In this document: positions 52,159 through 60,923 of the stretch, piece by piece
How the letters are laid out: every line of letters begins with the position of its first letter
Position numbering within the stretch: position 1 is the first letter of the stretch
Origin: Hymenobacter sp. YIM 151858-1
GTDB lineage: Bacteria > Bacteroidota > Bacteroidia > Cytophagales > Hymenobacteraceae
Reading direction: 5' to 3'
DNA: 64,000 nt
Assembly: GCF_025979705.1 (NCBI RefSeq)
Contig: NZ_CP110136.1
Span: forward strand, 3,286,001-3,350,000
Notes under the pieces: model-generated
Told to the model about the DNA's origin: nothing
Databases searched by the model: none
The model's input: the letters and a program-made list of their open reading frames with translations, nothing else
Made by a program: the position numbers and the translations under genes

Positions 52159-53268
52159 CTACACCTCGGCCCACACGTAGCGGCGCTCCTTCCAGCGGAT
52201 GTGACCGGGCATAAGGGTGTAGCCGATTACCAGCAGCGACATGCCCGCCAGGTAGAACTCGTAGCACAACAGCACCCACAGCTTTTCGCGGCGACCTACC
52301 TGCCGCAGGCTGCCCCACAAAAATGCCACCTGCAGCAGCACCTTCAGGCCAAACACGAGCGGCGTGAAGGGCCACGAGACAAACGGCGGGCAAAACAGCA
52401 CCGTGTAGAACAGCCCGTACATGCCAAACAGCCCCGACAAATACCACGGCAGCCGCGTGGTGCCGCGCATCCAGCGCTTGCGCTGCTCCAGCAGGCACTT
52501 TACGGTGGGCTGCGGTACCGATACGCCCAGCACGTGCCGGTGCCACAGGTTGCGGTAGCCCCAACCGGCCTGCACAATGCAGGCAAACAGCTGCAGGTCT
52601 TCGGTTATCTGAAAGGCCAGGGTTTCGTAGCCGCCGATGCTGTTGTAGGCCGCGCGCGTTACGAGCATGTTGTTGCCCACGGCCGTTACAGGCAAGCCCG
52701 CATCCGACAGAATCCGGATGACGCTCAGGCCGAACAGCCAGTCGAGGCCCTGCAATTTGCCGAACACGCCGCCCTCGGCGGTGGTGGCACCGGTTACCAC
52801 GCCCACTTTGCCGCCGTTATCGATGTCGGCGGCGCCCAGCATGTACTGCACCCAATCGGGGGCCATGGCCATGTCGGCATCGGTAAGCAGGAAGTAATCG
52901 GCCGTGGCCTGGCGGCTGAGCTGGGCAATGGCGTTGCTTTTGCCCTTGGCCTTGCCCACCGGCGCCCCAATGCGCACCAGCCGAAACTGCGGCTTGCCCT
53001 GGATAAAGCGCTCCACCACGGCGGCCGTGTCGTCGGTGGAGTGGTCGTCGCCGATGAGGATTTCGAGCTTGTCGGCGGGGTAGTTGAGGGCGGCCAGGGC
53101 GCGCAGGCAGCGTTCGATCTTGTCGGCCTCGTTGCGGGCCGGCACCAGTATGCTCACCCGGGGCCGGGCCTGCGCGGGCACGGGCACTTGCCGAACCCAC
53201 GCCAGCCGCGCCAACAGGTACAGGCACACGCCAAAAAACACTACGAAAAAGGCGTAAACAAATAGCAT
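52159..53268 (-). CDS. Membrane-bound family 2 glycosyltransferase
   Basis: 369 aa. N-terminal membrane helix (FVYAFFVVFFGVCLYLLARLAW), GT-A catalytic domain (VSILVPARNEADKIERCL, IGDDHSTDDT, FLLTDADMAMAPDW, AFQITEDLQLFA, EQRKRWMRG), then two to three C-terminal helices. This layout (TED, Q/RxxRW) is that of processive or inner-membrane GT2 enzymes making polysaccharide or modified lipids. Acceptor unknown. Upstream on the same strand of the GHL10 gene. Confidence 0.88.
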   Translation of the reverse strand: MLFVYAFFVVFFGVCLYLLARLAWVRQVPVPAQARPRVSILVPARNEADKIERCLRALAALNYPADKLEILIGDDHSTDDTAAVVERFIQGKPQFRLVRIGAPVGKAKGKSNAIAQLSRQATADYFLLTDADMAMAPDWVQYMLGAADIDNGGKVGVVTGATTAEGGVFGKLQGLDWLFGLSVIRILSDAGLPVTAVGNNMLVTRAAYNSIGGYETLAFQITEDLQLFACIVQAGWGYRNLWHRHVLGVSVPQPTVKCLLEQRKRWMRGTTRLPWYLSGLFGMYGLFYTVLFCPPFVSWPFTPLVFGLKVLLQVAFLWGSLRQVGRREKLWVLLCYEFYLAGMSLLVIGYTLMPGHIRWKERRYVWAEV

Positions 53269-53410
53269 AACGGCTGGCTTTCAGAAATCGGGTCGCGCGG
53301 CTTCTGCCTTACGTTAAATCACCTAGGGATAGTTACCGACGAGATACCGCCGAGCTACCGGTTTTAGGGCTTTTGGCTGCTACCTTCGGGCCCTTGTGCA
53401 CTCCGCCGCT

Positions 53411-53830
53411 ATGCACCTCATCAACCACCACGATTACCTGCGCCTTTCGTACCGCCCCGATCTGCAGCTGCTGTTTATGCGCTGGGTACGCCCCGTGTCG
53501 TCGGAGGAGCACCGCTCGGGCTACGCCGCCGCCCTGGCGCTGGGCCAGGAGCACCAAAGCGGCCGCTGGCTGATTGACTTGCGCGCCCGCGGCTTGGCCT
53601 CCGTCGAGGATTTTGCCTGGGTGCTGCACACGTTTCGGGAGCGGATGGCGGCTGCCGTACCCCCGCCCCGCCGCATTGCCTACCTGGTTACGCCCTACCA
53701 GGCCGAAATTATGAACGAACGCATCCGGCAGCTCGACCCCGAGGTGCCCGAGGCCACGCGCCTAGGTGCCGCCGTGCACACTTTTACCGAGGAGCTGCCC
53801 GCCCAGCACTGGCTGCGCCTGGGCCTGTGA
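53411..53830 (+). CDS. Hypothetical STAS-like protein, paralogue of 20489 gene
   Basis: 139 aa, cytosolic. Pattern LRLSYRPDLQLLFMRWV, GRWLIDLRARGLASVEDFAWVLHTFRERM, RRIAYLVTPYQAEIMN, THTFTEELPAQHWL-type C terminus, shared with the protein at 20489 (same length and W-L-x-DLR core). Family unknown; a SpoIIAA-like fold is my inference. The start at 53411 is supported by an ATG preceded by a TACCTTCG box 25 bp upstream. Palindrome follows. Confidence 0.6.
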   Translation: MHLINHHDYLRLSYRPDLQLLFMRWVRPVSSEEHRSGYAAALALGQEHQSGRWLIDLRARGLASVEDFAWVLHTFRERMAAAVPPPRRIAYLVTPYQAEIMNERIRQLDPEVPEATRLGAAVHTFTEELPAQHWLRLGL

Positions 53831-53847
53831 GCCCCTAGGTGCCTTTA

Positions 53848-53897
53848 AACGCCGAACGCCCCGGCAGCCAGTACTGGCTGCCGGGGCGTTCGGCGTT
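53848..53897. terminator. Perfect 50-bp loopless palindrome between convergent genes
   Basis: 25-bp arms 53848-53872 and 53873-53897 are exact complements. Between the STAS-like stop and the MFS stop; bidirectional terminator. Confidence 0.75.
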
Positions 53898-53914
53898 GGG
53901 GAGTTGCGTACGGG

Positions 53915-55321
53915 CTACACCCGCGGATCGGCCTGCACCGGGGCCTCGTAGGCGGGGCCGGTTACGGGCTCCACATCGGGCAGGTGCACATCGTCGGCAT
54001 CGTTAACGCGCAGCGTCAGCAGGCCCGAAATAATCATCGAGCAGCCGCCCAGCACCAGCGTGTAAATGCTTTCGCCGCCGAACACGTTTTTGGTGAAGAA
54101 GCCCAGAATCAGGCCCGCCACCACCTGCGGAATCACGATGAAGAAGTTGAACACGCCCATGTAGTAGCCCATTTTGTTGGCGGGCAGGGCCCCGGCCAGC
54201 ATGGCGTACGGCACCGACAAGATGGACGCCCACGCGATGCCCACGCCCACCATCGAGAGCAGCAGCATCTTGGGGTCCTGAATGAAGTAGAACGAAATCA
54301 GACCCAGGCCGCCCGCTGCCAGGCAAATCATGTGCGTGAAACGGCGGCTGGTAGCTTTGGCAATGGCGGGCAGCAGCAGGGCAAACACCGCCGATACGCC
54401 GTTGTACACGGCAAAGCAAACACCTACCCAGTCGGCGCCTTCGTTGTAGAGCTTGGAGGTGGCATCGGAAGTGTGGTAGATGTGGCTGGTAACGGCCGGG
54501 GTGGTGTAAATCCACATCGAAAACAACGCCAGCCACGAAAAGAACTGCACCACGGCCAGCTGCCGCATGGTAGCGGGCATGTGCAGCACGCCCGCAAACG
54601 ATTCGCGCACGCCGTTCATAAAACCGGCGTTGCGGCGCTTTTCCTCCTCAAAAGCGGCCAGGTCGGCCGGCGGGTATTCGCGCGTGCGCAGCACCGTCCA
54701 GAGCACGGCCAAAAAGAAGGCCGCGCCGCCCAGGTAAAACGCGTAGCGCACCGAGGGCGGAATTTGGCCGGCCGGGGCGGTATTGGGCACATCAAACCAG
54801 TTGGTGAACATCCAGGGCAGGGCCGAAGCCACCACGGCCCCTACCCCGATGAAAAAGGTTTGGGCCGCGAAACCGGTGGTGCGCTGCTCCGAGGGCAGCA
54901 GGTCGCCCACGAGTGCCCGGAAAGGCTCCATGGAAATGTTGATGCTCGAGTCCATGATCCAGAGCATGCCCACCGCCATCCAGAGCGCCGTAACGTTGGG
55001 CATTACCAACAGCGCAATCGAGGCCAGAATAGCGCCCACCAAAAAGTAGGGCCGGCGGCGCCCCCACTTAGGCGACCATGTGCGGTCGGACATGTACCCA
55101 ATGATGGGCTGCACCAGCAGGCCCGTCAGCGGCGCGGCCAGCCAGTACAAGGCTATTTCGGTGCCGCCCATGGTTTCGAAAATGCGGCTTACGTTGGCGT
55201 TTTGCAGGGCAAAGCCAAACTGAATGCCGAGGAAGCCGAAGCTCATGTTCCAGATTTGCCAGAACGAGAGCCGCGGTTTGTGCTGCGTGCCGGCCGGCAC
55301 AGTGGCGGAAGCGGTGGCCAT
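53915..55321 (-). CDS. SLC45/GPH-type sugar MFS transporter
   Basis: 468 aa, about 12 helices. Similar to maltose/sucrose importers of the GPH-like/SLC45 group: SFWQIWNMSFGFLGIQFGFALQ, LLVQPIIGYMSDRTWSPKWG, NISMEPFRALVGDLLP, ILSVPYAMLAGALPANKMGYYMGVFNF. Next to two GH13 enzymes on the same strand, so it probably imports maltodextrins or maltose. First in-frame ATG 55321. The C-terminal 30 residues are charged and cytosolic. Confidence 0.85.
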   Translation of the reverse strand: MATASATVPAGTQHKPRLSFWQIWNMSFGFLGIQFGFALQNANVSRIFETMGGTEIALYWLAAPLTGLLVQPIIGYMSDRTWSPKWGRRRPYFLVGAILASIALLVMPNVTALWMAVGMLWIMDSSINISMEPFRALVGDLLPSEQRTTGFAAQTFFIGVGAVVASALPWMFTNWFDVPNTAPAGQIPPSVRYAFYLGGAAFFLAVLWTVLRTREYPPADLAAFEEEKRRNAGFMNGVRESFAGVLHMPATMRQLAVVQFFSWLALFSMWIYTTPAVTSHIYHTSDATSKLYNEGADWVGVCFAVYNGVSAVFALLLPAIAKATSRRFTHMICLAAGGLGLISFYFIQDPKMLLLSMVGVGIAWASILSVPYAMLAGALPANKMGYYMGVFNFFIVIPQVVAGLILGFFTKNVFGGESIYTLVLGGCSMIISGLLTLRVNDADDVHLPDVEPVTGPAYEAPVQADPRV

Positions 55322-55499
55322 GAATGAGAGGGGATCTTAGGGACTGAGGGGCTTGGGAGCCTGGGGTAGTTGGGGGCTGGGACCTAGGTGCTTAGCAATG
55401 TAACAGGCCCGGGGCACCTAGGTGCTGCCGGGGGCTTTGGGGCTTGGGGCCAGGCGGGCCTGCACAGCCAAGCTCCTGAGCAGCCAAGCCCCAACACCC

Positions 55500-57359
55500 C
55501 TATTGCAGCGGATTTATTTCGAGTACCACGGCCGAGAGGGGCGGCAGCGTAACGCGCGAGGTGTTGCTCACGGTGCGGCCGTTGAGCACGTCGGTGTAAG
55601 TAAACTGGTTGCGCAGCGGGTCGAGGCCCATCAGCTGCCAGGCCGTGGGCGGCACCTTGAGGGTGGGCACGTAGGTTTGGGTGGCGCTGAAGTTGACGAC
55701 CACCAGCACGCGCTTGTTTTCGGTGTAGCGCAGGTAGGCGTACAGGTTTTTATCGTTGTACTCCTTGGCCAGGTTGTTGGCATCCTGCAGCTCGTAGAAG
55801 CGGCCGCGGCGCAGGGCCTCGTGCGAGCTGCACAGGTTCAGCAGGCGGCTGTAGAAGTCGCGCAGCTGCTTTTGCTGCAAGCTGAGCTTGCCGCCGTCGA
55901 ACTTGCCGCCGTTCAGCCATTTCTGGTGCTCGGGCACGCCCCAGTAGTCGAAAATGGTGGTGCGGCCGTCTTCGCCCGAGAAGCCCTCGGCCCCGCGGCC
56001 CGGCTCGCCTACCTCCTGCCCAAAGTAAATCATGACGGGGCCCGAGCCCAGGGTGGCCGATACCGTCATGGCCGGGATGGCGCGCATCGGGTCGCCGGCA
56101 AAATCCTTGGAGGCGATGCGCTGCTCGTCGTGGTTTTCCAGGAAGCGCAGCATGTTGGAAGAGAAGCCGCGGCTTTCTTCGCTCCACACCTTGGTAATGT
56201 CCTCGGTTTTGCCCTCGTCGCGCATCAGGCGGCGCAGGCCGTCGTAGAGGCCCACCTTGTCGTAGAGGAAATCGAACTTGCCCTGCTCCAGGTACTTGCG
56301 GTACTCCTTGGGGTTGTAGGCTTCGGCCAGAAAGATGATGTCGGGCTTCACCTTTTTCACCTCCGGAATAACCCAGGCCCAAAACTCCACGGGCACCATC
56401 TCGGCCACGTCGCAGCGGAAACCGTCGACGTCCTTCTTGGCCCAGTACACCAGAATGTCGCGCATTTTCAGCCACGTGTCGGGCACGGGCTCGAAGTACG
56501 TTTTGCGGCCGGCCTGGTAATCCACGCCGTAGTTCAGCTTGATGGTCTCAAACCAGTCATCGATGGAGGGCGTTTCCGAAAATACGTCGTTGCCGGTGGC
56601 CTTGGCCGGGGTTTCGGCAAACTTGCCGTCTTCCTTGGGCCCTTTGATGGCGGCACCCAGGGGGTTGTTGCCTTTGGGCACCACCAGGCTTTTGCCGGGC
56701 AGGTAGTAGAAGTTGTTGCCGGGGGCAAAGGCCTTGGTTTTGTCGTCCTTCTGGCCCAGGTCAATCACGCCGGCGGGCTTGGCATCCGACTTATAGCTGC
56801 GGGCTACGTGGTTCGGAATAAAGTCGATGAGCAGCTTGAGGCCGTTTTTGTGGGTGCGCTGCACCAGGGCTTCAAACTCCTGCATGCGCTTTTTGGGGTC
56901 CACGGCCAGGTCGGGGTCCACGTCGTAGTAGTCCTTCACGGCGTAGGGCGAGCCGGCGCGGCCTTTTACCACGTCGGCGTCGTCGAGGGCAATGCCCAGC
57001 TTGCTGTAGTCGGCCATGGTGGCGTGCTCCAGCACGCCGGTGTACCACACGTGCGAGGCCCCCAGCTTTTTGAGCTCTTGCAGGGCCTTGTCGTTGATGT
57101 CGTTGAACTTGCCAACGCCGTTTTCGGCCGCCGAGCCGAAGGGCTTGTTGGTGGTTTTCTGGTTACCGAACAGGCGCACCATCATCTGGTAGATGACGAG
57201 CTTGTTGTCCTTCGGTACCTCGTCGGTGGTGTTGGGGTCGGCGGCTAGGTCGGCGGCGTGGTCCACGGGCAAAGGGGCCGGGGGCGTATGGGGGTACAAG
57301 GTAAAAGAGGCAAGCCCAAGGCTTAGCGCGGTGGCTGACAGGAGGAGGGAGCGTCGCAT
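55500..57359 (-). CDS. GH13 alpha-amylase (exported)
   Basis: 619 aa. Signal peptide, then the GH13 barrel with all four regions: LLIDFIPNHVA (I), DGFRCDVAEMVP (II, Asp nucleophile), IIFLAEAYNP (III, Glu acid), RFLENHDEQR (IV, Asp). Hydrolyses alpha-1,4 linkages in starch-like glucans. C-terminal beta domain ends in SAVVLEINPLQ. Lies between sugar importer and SDR genes on the same strand; likely operon with the MFS gene (178 bp gap holding two CCTAGG). Confidence 0.9.
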   Translation of the reverse strand: MRRSLLLSATALSLGLASFTLYPHTPPAPLPVDHAADLAADPNTTDEVPKDNKLVIYQMMVRLFGNQKTTNKPFGSAAENGVGKFNDINDKALQELKKLGASHVWYTGVLEHATMADYSKLGIALDDADVVKGRAGSPYAVKDYYDVDPDLAVDPKKRMQEFEALVQRTHKNGLKLLIDFIPNHVARSYKSDAKPAGVIDLGQKDDKTKAFAPGNNFYYLPGKSLVVPKGNNPLGAAIKGPKEDGKFAETPAKATGNDVFSETPSIDDWFETIKLNYGVDYQAGRKTYFEPVPDTWLKMRDILVYWAKKDVDGFRCDVAEMVPVEFWAWVIPEVKKVKPDIIFLAEAYNPKEYRKYLEQGKFDFLYDKVGLYDGLRRLMRDEGKTEDITKVWSEESRGFSSNMLRFLENHDEQRIASKDFAGDPMRAIPAMTVSATLGSGPVMIYFGQEVGEPGRGAEGFSGEDGRTTIFDYWGVPEHQKWLNGGKFDGGKLSLQQKQLRDFYSRLLNLCSSHEALRRGRFYELQDANNLAKEYNDKNLYAYLRYTENKRVLVVVNFSATQTYVPTLKVPPTAWQLMGLDPLRNQFTYTDVLNGRTVSNTSRVTLPPLSAVVLEINPLQ

Positions 57360-57468
57360 ACGGCTCGTAAGTTAGGAAAAGTGCGAGGTGGTTGGGCCGG
57401 TGCGCCCAAAGGCTTGCGGCTACCTAGGGCCGCGCACTACCGGCAGGCACGGCCGGGCTGCGGTTCGG

Positions 57469-58176
57469 CTACCACTCCTGCGTAAGGGGGTGCAGCATCA
57501 GCTCGTCGATTACTACGTGGGCCGGAGCCTCCAATACGTAGCGCACGGCCTGGGCTACATCCAGGGGTTGCAGGTGGGTAAGCTGCTTTTCGGGCGAGCC
57601 GGGCCGCGAGGCGTTGAAGTGGGTATCGACGAGCCCGGGGTAAATCACGCTCACTTTGATGCCGTGCGGGCGCACCTCCTTGCGCAGGGCATCGAGCACG
57701 GCGTGCTGGGCGTATTTGCTGGCGCCGTAGGCGGTGCCGTGGGCAAAGGTGCGCTTGCTCACGTCGGAGGCAATGCCCACGATGTGGCCGCGGCGCTGCT
57801 CCTTGAGGTGCGGCAAAGCGGCTTTGCAAAGCAGGAAGGTGCCCTTCACGTTCACGTCGAACATCCGGTCCCACTCGGCCTCCTCAAAGTTTTCGAGCAG
57901 GTTGAAGGAGCCCACGCCCGCGTTGCACACCACCATATCGAGGCGGCCGTAGCGGTTCAGGGCCTCGGCCACCACCAGCTGCGCGTCGGCTTCTTGGCTG
58001 ACATCGGCCACCACGGGCAGGCCGTTGGTTTTGTGGGCTACCTCCAGCAGGTCGTCTTCGGAGCGGGCTACCAGCACTACCTGGGCGCCCTGCAGGGCCA
58101 GCAGCGTGGCAATGGCCCGGCCAATGCCGCGGCTGGCCCCGGTTACAATGGCTACTTGGTTGGTTAGGTCGGTCAT
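57469..58176 (-). CDS. Short-chain dehydrogenase/reductase
   Basis: 235 aa. NAD(P)-binding TGASRGIGRAIA, NAGVG, the catalytic YGASKYAQHAV (Y-x3-K) and the IASDVSKRTFAHGTAY loop with Ser. Classical SDR, 3-oxoacyl-reductase-like; substrate unknown. ATG 58176; an open stretch to 58518 upstream runs through the inverted-repeat cassette and is not coding. No evident role in glucan use. Confidence 0.9.
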   Translation of the reverse strand: MTDLTNQVAIVTGASRGIGRAIATLLALQGAQVVLVARSEDDLLEVAHKTNGLPVVADVSQEADAQLVVAEALNRYGRLDMVVCNAGVGSFNLLENFEEAEWDRMFDVNVKGTFLLCKAALPHLKEQRRGHIVGIASDVSKRTFAHGTAYGASKYAQHAVLDALRKEVRPHGIKVSVIYPGLVDTHFNASRPGSPEKQLTHLQPLDVAQAVRYVLEAPAHVVIDELMLHPLTQEW

Positions 58177-58187
58177 GGTTCGGATGA

Positions 58188-58664
58188 TTTTTAGCCCGCA
58201 GAGGGCGCAGAGGTTTTCGCAGAAGGCGCTGAGCCCTAGGTACCCAAGCCGTTGACTTTGCGAAAGATGCCGTTTTTGATCAGGGGCACGTTGAAGTTGA
58301 TCAGCAGCCCGAGCTTCAGGCCCGAAAGTTTTAAGTACGTGATGAGCTGCATGTGGTGCACTTCTAAAAGCGTTTCCACCGACTTCAGCTCCACTACTAC
58401 TTTGTTTTCCACCAGCACGTCCAACCGAAAGCCGTTTTCCAGCTTCAGGCCGTCGTACAGCACAGGCAGCGCCACCTGGGTTTGCACCCGCAGCCCAGCC
58501 TTGCGCAGCTCGTGGCACAGCAACGTCTCGTACACCGACTCCAACAACCCCGGCCCAAGAGCCGTGTGAATGTTGTACGCCGCTTTTCGAATCGAAAAGG
58601 ATATTTCGTTCTCGTGCATCAGCGCCTTCTGCGACAAGCCTCTGCGCCCTCTGCGGGCTAAAAA
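58188..58664. mobile_element. GxxExxY gene cassette framed by 45-46 bp inverted repeats
   Basis: Left arm 58188-58232 and right arm 58619-58664 are inverted copies differing only by one indel and one or two mismatches in the middle (core TTTTTAGCCCGCAGAGGGC). The only gene inside (58236-58619) fits exactly between them, its start sharing one base with the right arm. Related 'CGCAGAGGGCGCAGAGG' repeats around such genes occur in other Bacteroidota, as far as I recall. No transposase present; mobility is inferred. Confidence 0.6.
58236..58619 (-). CDS. GxxExxY family protein
   Basis: 127 aa. N-terminal IRKAAYNIHTALGPGLLESVYETLLCHEL contains the GxxExxY motif; then LRVQTQVALPVLYDG, LDVLVENKVVVELKSVETL and QLITYLKLSGLKLGLLINF. 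The E-x-K and L-x-D pattern recalls nucleases of the PD-(D/E)xK superfamily, but function is unknown. The start chosen is ATG 58619 (MHENEIS). More A/T-rich than neighbours. Framed by inverted repeats. Confidence 0.82.
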   Translation of the reverse strand: MHENEISFSIRKAAYNIHTALGPGLLESVYETLLCHELRKAGLRVQTQVALPVLYDGLKLENGFRLDVLVENKVVVELKSVETLLEVHHMQLITYLKLSGLKLGLLINFNVPLIKNGIFRKVNGLGT

Positions 58665-58678
58665 CCCTAGGTCGAAAG

Positions 58679-60580
58679 CTACTTCTTCAGCTCCAGCACC
58701 CAGGCCGTGTAGGCGGGCACTTTCAGCGTGGCGAGGTTGTCGAGCGAGGTGCCGGTAATTACCTCCTGCGCCGATTTGTAGCCTTGCATGCGCTCGGCAA
58801 AGCGGGCGGTATCCACGGTTTTGGCTTCCTTGCTGGCGTTCATCACCACCATCACGGTTTCGCCCTGCTCGTTGTAGCGGAAGTAAGTATACACGCCGTT
58901 ATCGGGGATGAAGTGCATGTACTTGCCGGTGTGCAGCACGGGGTGCGTTTTGCGGTAGTTGGCCAGGCGGCTTACGTACTCGAACGCGGCCTGCTGCTGC
59001 TCGGTGCGGCCGGTTTTGGTAAAGGCGTTGTTTTTGTCGCCGGGCCAGCCGCCGGGGAAATCCTCGCGCACTTTGCCGTCGGGGTTCGAGTAGTTTTTCA
59101 TCAGCACCTCGGTGCCGTAGTACAGCTGCGGGGTGCCGCGCGTGGTCAGCAGCCAGGCAATGCCCATCTTGTACTTCTGAAAGTCTTCGCCCACCACCGA
59201 GAAGAAGCGGCTCACGTCGTGGTTGTCGAGGAACACCACGTTGCGCTGCGGGTCTTCGTACATCCAGTCGGCCTGCATGGTGTAGTACAGCCGGCTGATG
59301 CCTTCCGTCCAGCCCGCATCTTTGGTCAGGGCCTCGTTGAGGGCGTACTGCAGCTGAAAATCGAGCACGCCGGGCATGTTGCTCTTAAAGCCCTGCACCT
59401 CCGGGAAGATGTTGCGCGCGAAGTAGGCCTGCTGCGCCGTGCCCTGCACCCAGGTTTCGGCAAACATCCCCAAGTTGGGGTACTCATCCAGAATGGCTTT
59501 GCCCCAGTCCATCAGAAACTTGCGGTCCGAATAGGTGTAGGTATCCACGCGGTAGCCGTCGAGGCCGGTGTACTCTACCCACCACAGGAAGTTCTGGATA
59601 AGGTAGCGGGCCACCTGCGGGTTGCTCTGGTTTAGGTCGGCCATGTGCTTGTCAAACCACCCCTCGCCAAACTGCTTGCGGTCGGCAGCCGATACGTATG
59701 GGTCGTTGAAGGCGGCGTCGCGGAAGTTGGAGCGCGTGAACGTGGGCCACTGATGAAACCAGTCCTTCGCGGGCGCGTCCTTCACGAGGTAGCCCGAGGT
59801 GCCCATGTGGTTCAGCACCACGTCGTGTACCACTTTCAGGCCCTGCTGGTGGGCGCGCTGCACAAAGCGCACGTAGTCGTCGTTGGTGCCGTAGCGGGGG
59901 TCAACGCGGTACCAATCGGTGGCCGCGTAGCCGTGGTAGCTGGCTTTGGGCTCGTCGTTCTCCACGATGGGCGTGGGCCAGATGGCCGTTACGCCCAGCT
60001 CCTTGAGGTAGCCGAAGTGGTCTTCGATGCCCTTCAGGTCGCCGCCGTGGCGCGAGAACATGGAGTCGCGGGCAATGCCCGGCGCCTGCATGCCCTTCAC
60101 GATGTCGTTTTTGGGGTTGCCGTTGGCAAACCGGTCGGGCATCAGCAGGTAAATAAAATCGGCGGTGCCGATGCCCTGCACCTTCGATTTGTCGCCCGGC
60201 GTGGTGCGGGCGCGCAGCTCGTACTGAAACTTCTGCTTTTTGGCGCCGCCCGTAAACGTGAGCGGCAACTTGCCCGGCTTGGCCGTGGGCTCGATGCGCA
60301 GGTTGACGAGCAGGTAGTTCGGGTTCTCGAGTTTTTCCTGGCTGGTAAGCGTTACGCCGGGGTAGCTGCCATCGATTGCGGCCGTGCCGGAACCGATTCC
60401 GGGGCCGTACACGAGCAATTGCAGCTCGGGGTTTTTCATGCCCACCCACCAAAAAGTGGGGTCGATGCGGGTAATGCCGCTTTTGGCAACGGCTACTGGG
60501 GCAGGCTCGGCCGCTTGGCTGGCCACAGGCGCGCCGAGCAGCATCAGCAGCAGCGGCGCCCAGGAAAACTTACGGGACAT
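58679..60580 (-). CDS. Cyclomaltodextrinase/neopullulanase-type GH13 enzyme (SusA-like)
   Basis: 633 aa. Signal peptide (LLLMLLGAPVASQAAEP), N-terminal cyclomaltodextrinase N domain (TFWWVGMKNPELQLLVYG), then GH13 regions VVHDVVLNHMG (I), DGYRVDTYTY (II), FAETWVQG (III), FLDNHDVSRF (IV). Exported, probably periplasmic, and cleaves maltooligosaccharides or pullulan. Upstream of the SDR and the other GH13 on the same strand, divergent from glucan phosphorylase. Confidence 0.92.
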   Translation of the reverse strand: MSRKFSWAPLLLMLLGAPVASQAAEPAPVAVAKSGITRIDPTFWWVGMKNPELQLLVYGPGIGSGTAAIDGSYPGVTLTSQEKLENPNYLLVNLRIEPTAKPGKLPLTFTGGAKKQKFQYELRARTTPGDKSKVQGIGTADFIYLLMPDRFANGNPKNDIVKGMQAPGIARDSMFSRHGGDLKGIEDHFGYLKELGVTAIWPTPIVENDEPKASYHGYAATDWYRVDPRYGTNDDYVRFVQRAHQQGLKVVHDVVLNHMGTSGYLVKDAPAKDWFHQWPTFTRSNFRDAAFNDPYVSAADRKQFGEGWFDKHMADLNQSNPQVARYLIQNFLWWVEYTGLDGYRVDTYTYSDRKFLMDWGKAILDEYPNLGMFAETWVQGTAQQAYFARNIFPEVQGFKSNMPGVLDFQLQYALNEALTKDAGWTEGISRLYYTMQADWMYEDPQRNVVFLDNHDVSRFFSVVGEDFQKYKMGIAWLLTTRGTPQLYYGTEVLMKNYSNPDGKVREDFPGGWPGDKNNAFTKTGRTEQQQAAFEYVSRLANYRKTHPVLHTGKYMHFIPDNGVYTYFRYNEQGETVMVVMNASKEAKTVDTARFAERMQGYKSAQEVITGTSLDNLATLKVPAYTAWVLELKK

Positions 60581-60923
60581 AGGAATGGGGAAAATAAGCG
60601 GAAAAGCAACCTAGCGGAAACGCTCCAAAGTAGCATGCTCCGGAGCGCGCACTCAAACCTACCTCGGCAATTGCAGATAATTTGCGTTATTTATTTACTT
60701 TTTCTTGCGCTTAGCCCCTAATTCGCATGCACTTTGGCCTGCCGCGGCCGTAGCAGCCCGCCGGCACCTAGGGCTGCCGGGGGCGCCTGGGCAGCCGGCC
60801 TAGGTGCTTGCCGCTTAAGCGGTTGCGCTTGCCACGTCATCATCACCCGGCTGCGCCCGCGGGGCGCGCCTTTTTCTTGTTTAGCAGCTTTACCAGCTTC
60901 ATTTCCAACAGTTTTTAAACGAA
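60581..60923. other. 343-bp divergent region GH13 / glucan phosphorylase
   Basis: Holds AT-rich promoter-like stretch (about 60665-60715), CCTAGG at 60767 and 60799 within an imperfect hairpin (GCACCTAGG and CCTAGGTGC arms), and GCGCCC/GGGCGC with T-tract at 60853-60875, terminator-like, upstream of glgP. No gene seen. Confidence 0.65.
60853..60878 (+). terminator. Terminator-like hairpin ahead of glgP (possible attenuator)
   Basis: GCGCCC (60853-60858), GCG loop, GGGCGC (60862-60867), then GCCTTTTTC. It lies about 45 bp before the ATG. Attenuation is a guess. Confidence 0.35.

Noticed and set aside
55422-57248. Open frame of about 608 codons on the plus strand
   Set aside because: Antisense to the alpha-amylase, which has all four GH13 regions; the antisense product is low in complexity.
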